A stretch of 64,000 nt of DNA. Source: Streptomyces sp. SUK 48. Its GTDB lineage: Bacteria; Actinomycetota; Actinomycetes; Streptomycetales; Streptomycetaceae. The notes below the pieces were generated by a model. The model saw only the letters and a list, made by a program, of their open reading frames with translations, searched no databases and was not told the DNA's origin. Below are positions 63,864-64,000 of this stretch, one piece after another. Within the stretch, counting starts at the first letter, position 1. Every line of letters begins with the position of its first letter. Made by a program: the position numbers and the translations under genes. The stretch is taken from assembly GCF_009650765.1 (NCBI RefSeq), contig NZ_CP045740.1, forward strand, positions 7,974,001 to 8,038,000, in the 5' to 3' direction.

Positions 63864-64000
63864 TCAGTGGTCGCTGGTGTCCCCGTGGCTCCGTACGACC
63901 TCCTTCACCTTGGCCACCGCGAACCCCCAGCCCTGTTCGACGGTCGGCTGGGCCGGTACGGCGATCTCGTCGGGGTTGGTGAGCACGTCGAGCAGGACCG
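63864..64000 (-). CDS. Thiamine-diphosphate enzyme C-terminus (PoxB-like), cut by window end
   Basis: The last 45 codons of a minus-strand gene, reading VLLDVLTNPDEIAVPAQPT, VEQGWGFAVAKVKEV and ending HGDTSDH. The DVxTNPxEIxxP pattern is the C-terminal signature of pyruvate dehydrogenase (quinone)/pyruvate oxidase, PoxB, which decarboxylates pyruvate to acetate at the membrane. The catalytic domains lie outside the window, so other TPP family members remain possible. Confidence 0.75.
   Translation of the reverse strand, partial: VLLDVLTNPDEIAVPAQPTVEQGWGFAVAKVKEVVRSHGDTSDH

Overview
The window reads as chromosomal DNA of a Streptomyces or a close actinomycete relative. It is GC-rich throughout, with G or C at almost every third codon position, frequent GTG and TTG starts, Tat and lipoprotein export signals, many TetR, LacI, PadR and LuxR-type regulators, and a large secretome. 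No rRNA, tRNA, CRISPR array, transposase or integrase was seen.

Region 1 (1-11.4 kb) is the tailoring and regulatory edge of a polyene macrolide cluster. It holds two P450s (the first cut by the window edge), a ferredoxin, a giant SARP-ATPase activator, a PAS-LuxR activator, a cholesterol-oxidase-like enzyme and a type II thioesterase. This set matches filipin/pentamycin (pte/fil) clusters best and pimaricin second. A PadR regulator and an acyl-CoA dehydrogenase follow. The SARP-ATPase gene carries four TTA codons in a 9-bp tandem repeat, and the gap between the two activators carries CGGCAAG-like heptads. Next come a methyltransferase, a TetR/oxidoreductase pair and a small membrane protein (11.5-14.2 kb).

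Region 2 (14.3-25.2 kb) looks like a complete N-glycan utilisation locus. A secreted GH85 endoglycosidase, a sugar ABC importer without its ATPase, a cytoplasmic GH38 alpha-mannosidase and a GH5 enzyme resembling GH5_18 beta-mannosidases sit under a divergent LacI repressor with twin operators. Region 3 (25.3-30.5 kb) holds stress-type genes: two paralogous hemerythrins, a DUF2267 protein, a GlsB-like and a YihY-like membrane protein, and a CapA-like lipoprotein.

Region 4 (30.9-40.4 kb) is a SigK regulon block with the gene content of the Mycobacterium tuberculosis sigK locus. It contains a sulfite-oxidase-like molybdoprotein (frameshifted here), a fasciclin lipoprotein, an FAD oxidoreductase, DUF1365, two cyclopropane-fatty-acid-synthase-like enzymes, DUF1295, and the anti-sigma/sigma pair. 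SigK-type promoters are visible ahead of the molybdoprotein and ahead of sigK. Region 5 (40.9-48.6 kb) is mixed: a membrane-anchored Mrr-like nuclease, a DUF4166/SRPBCC pair beneath two ownerless TetR-type operators, a secreted glycosidase, two SDRs, two TetRs and an NTF2-like protein.

Region 6 (48.7-61.3 kb) is secretome. A PLC-like protein with a beta-propeller is broken by an in-frame amber codon. A DeoR and a LAL-type LuxR regulator follow, then four exported proteins: a spherulin-4-like glycosidase, a ricin-lectin protein, a possible aerolysin-fold protein, and a GH16 glucanase with two tandem lectin domains. The end (61.5-64 kb) holds a SoxR-like MerR with a divergent MFS exporter and shared SoxR box, a PRC-barrel protein, and the C-terminus of a thiamine-diphosphate enzyme. 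Three genes in the window are disrupted by single-base events, so either consensus errors or real decay should be considered.
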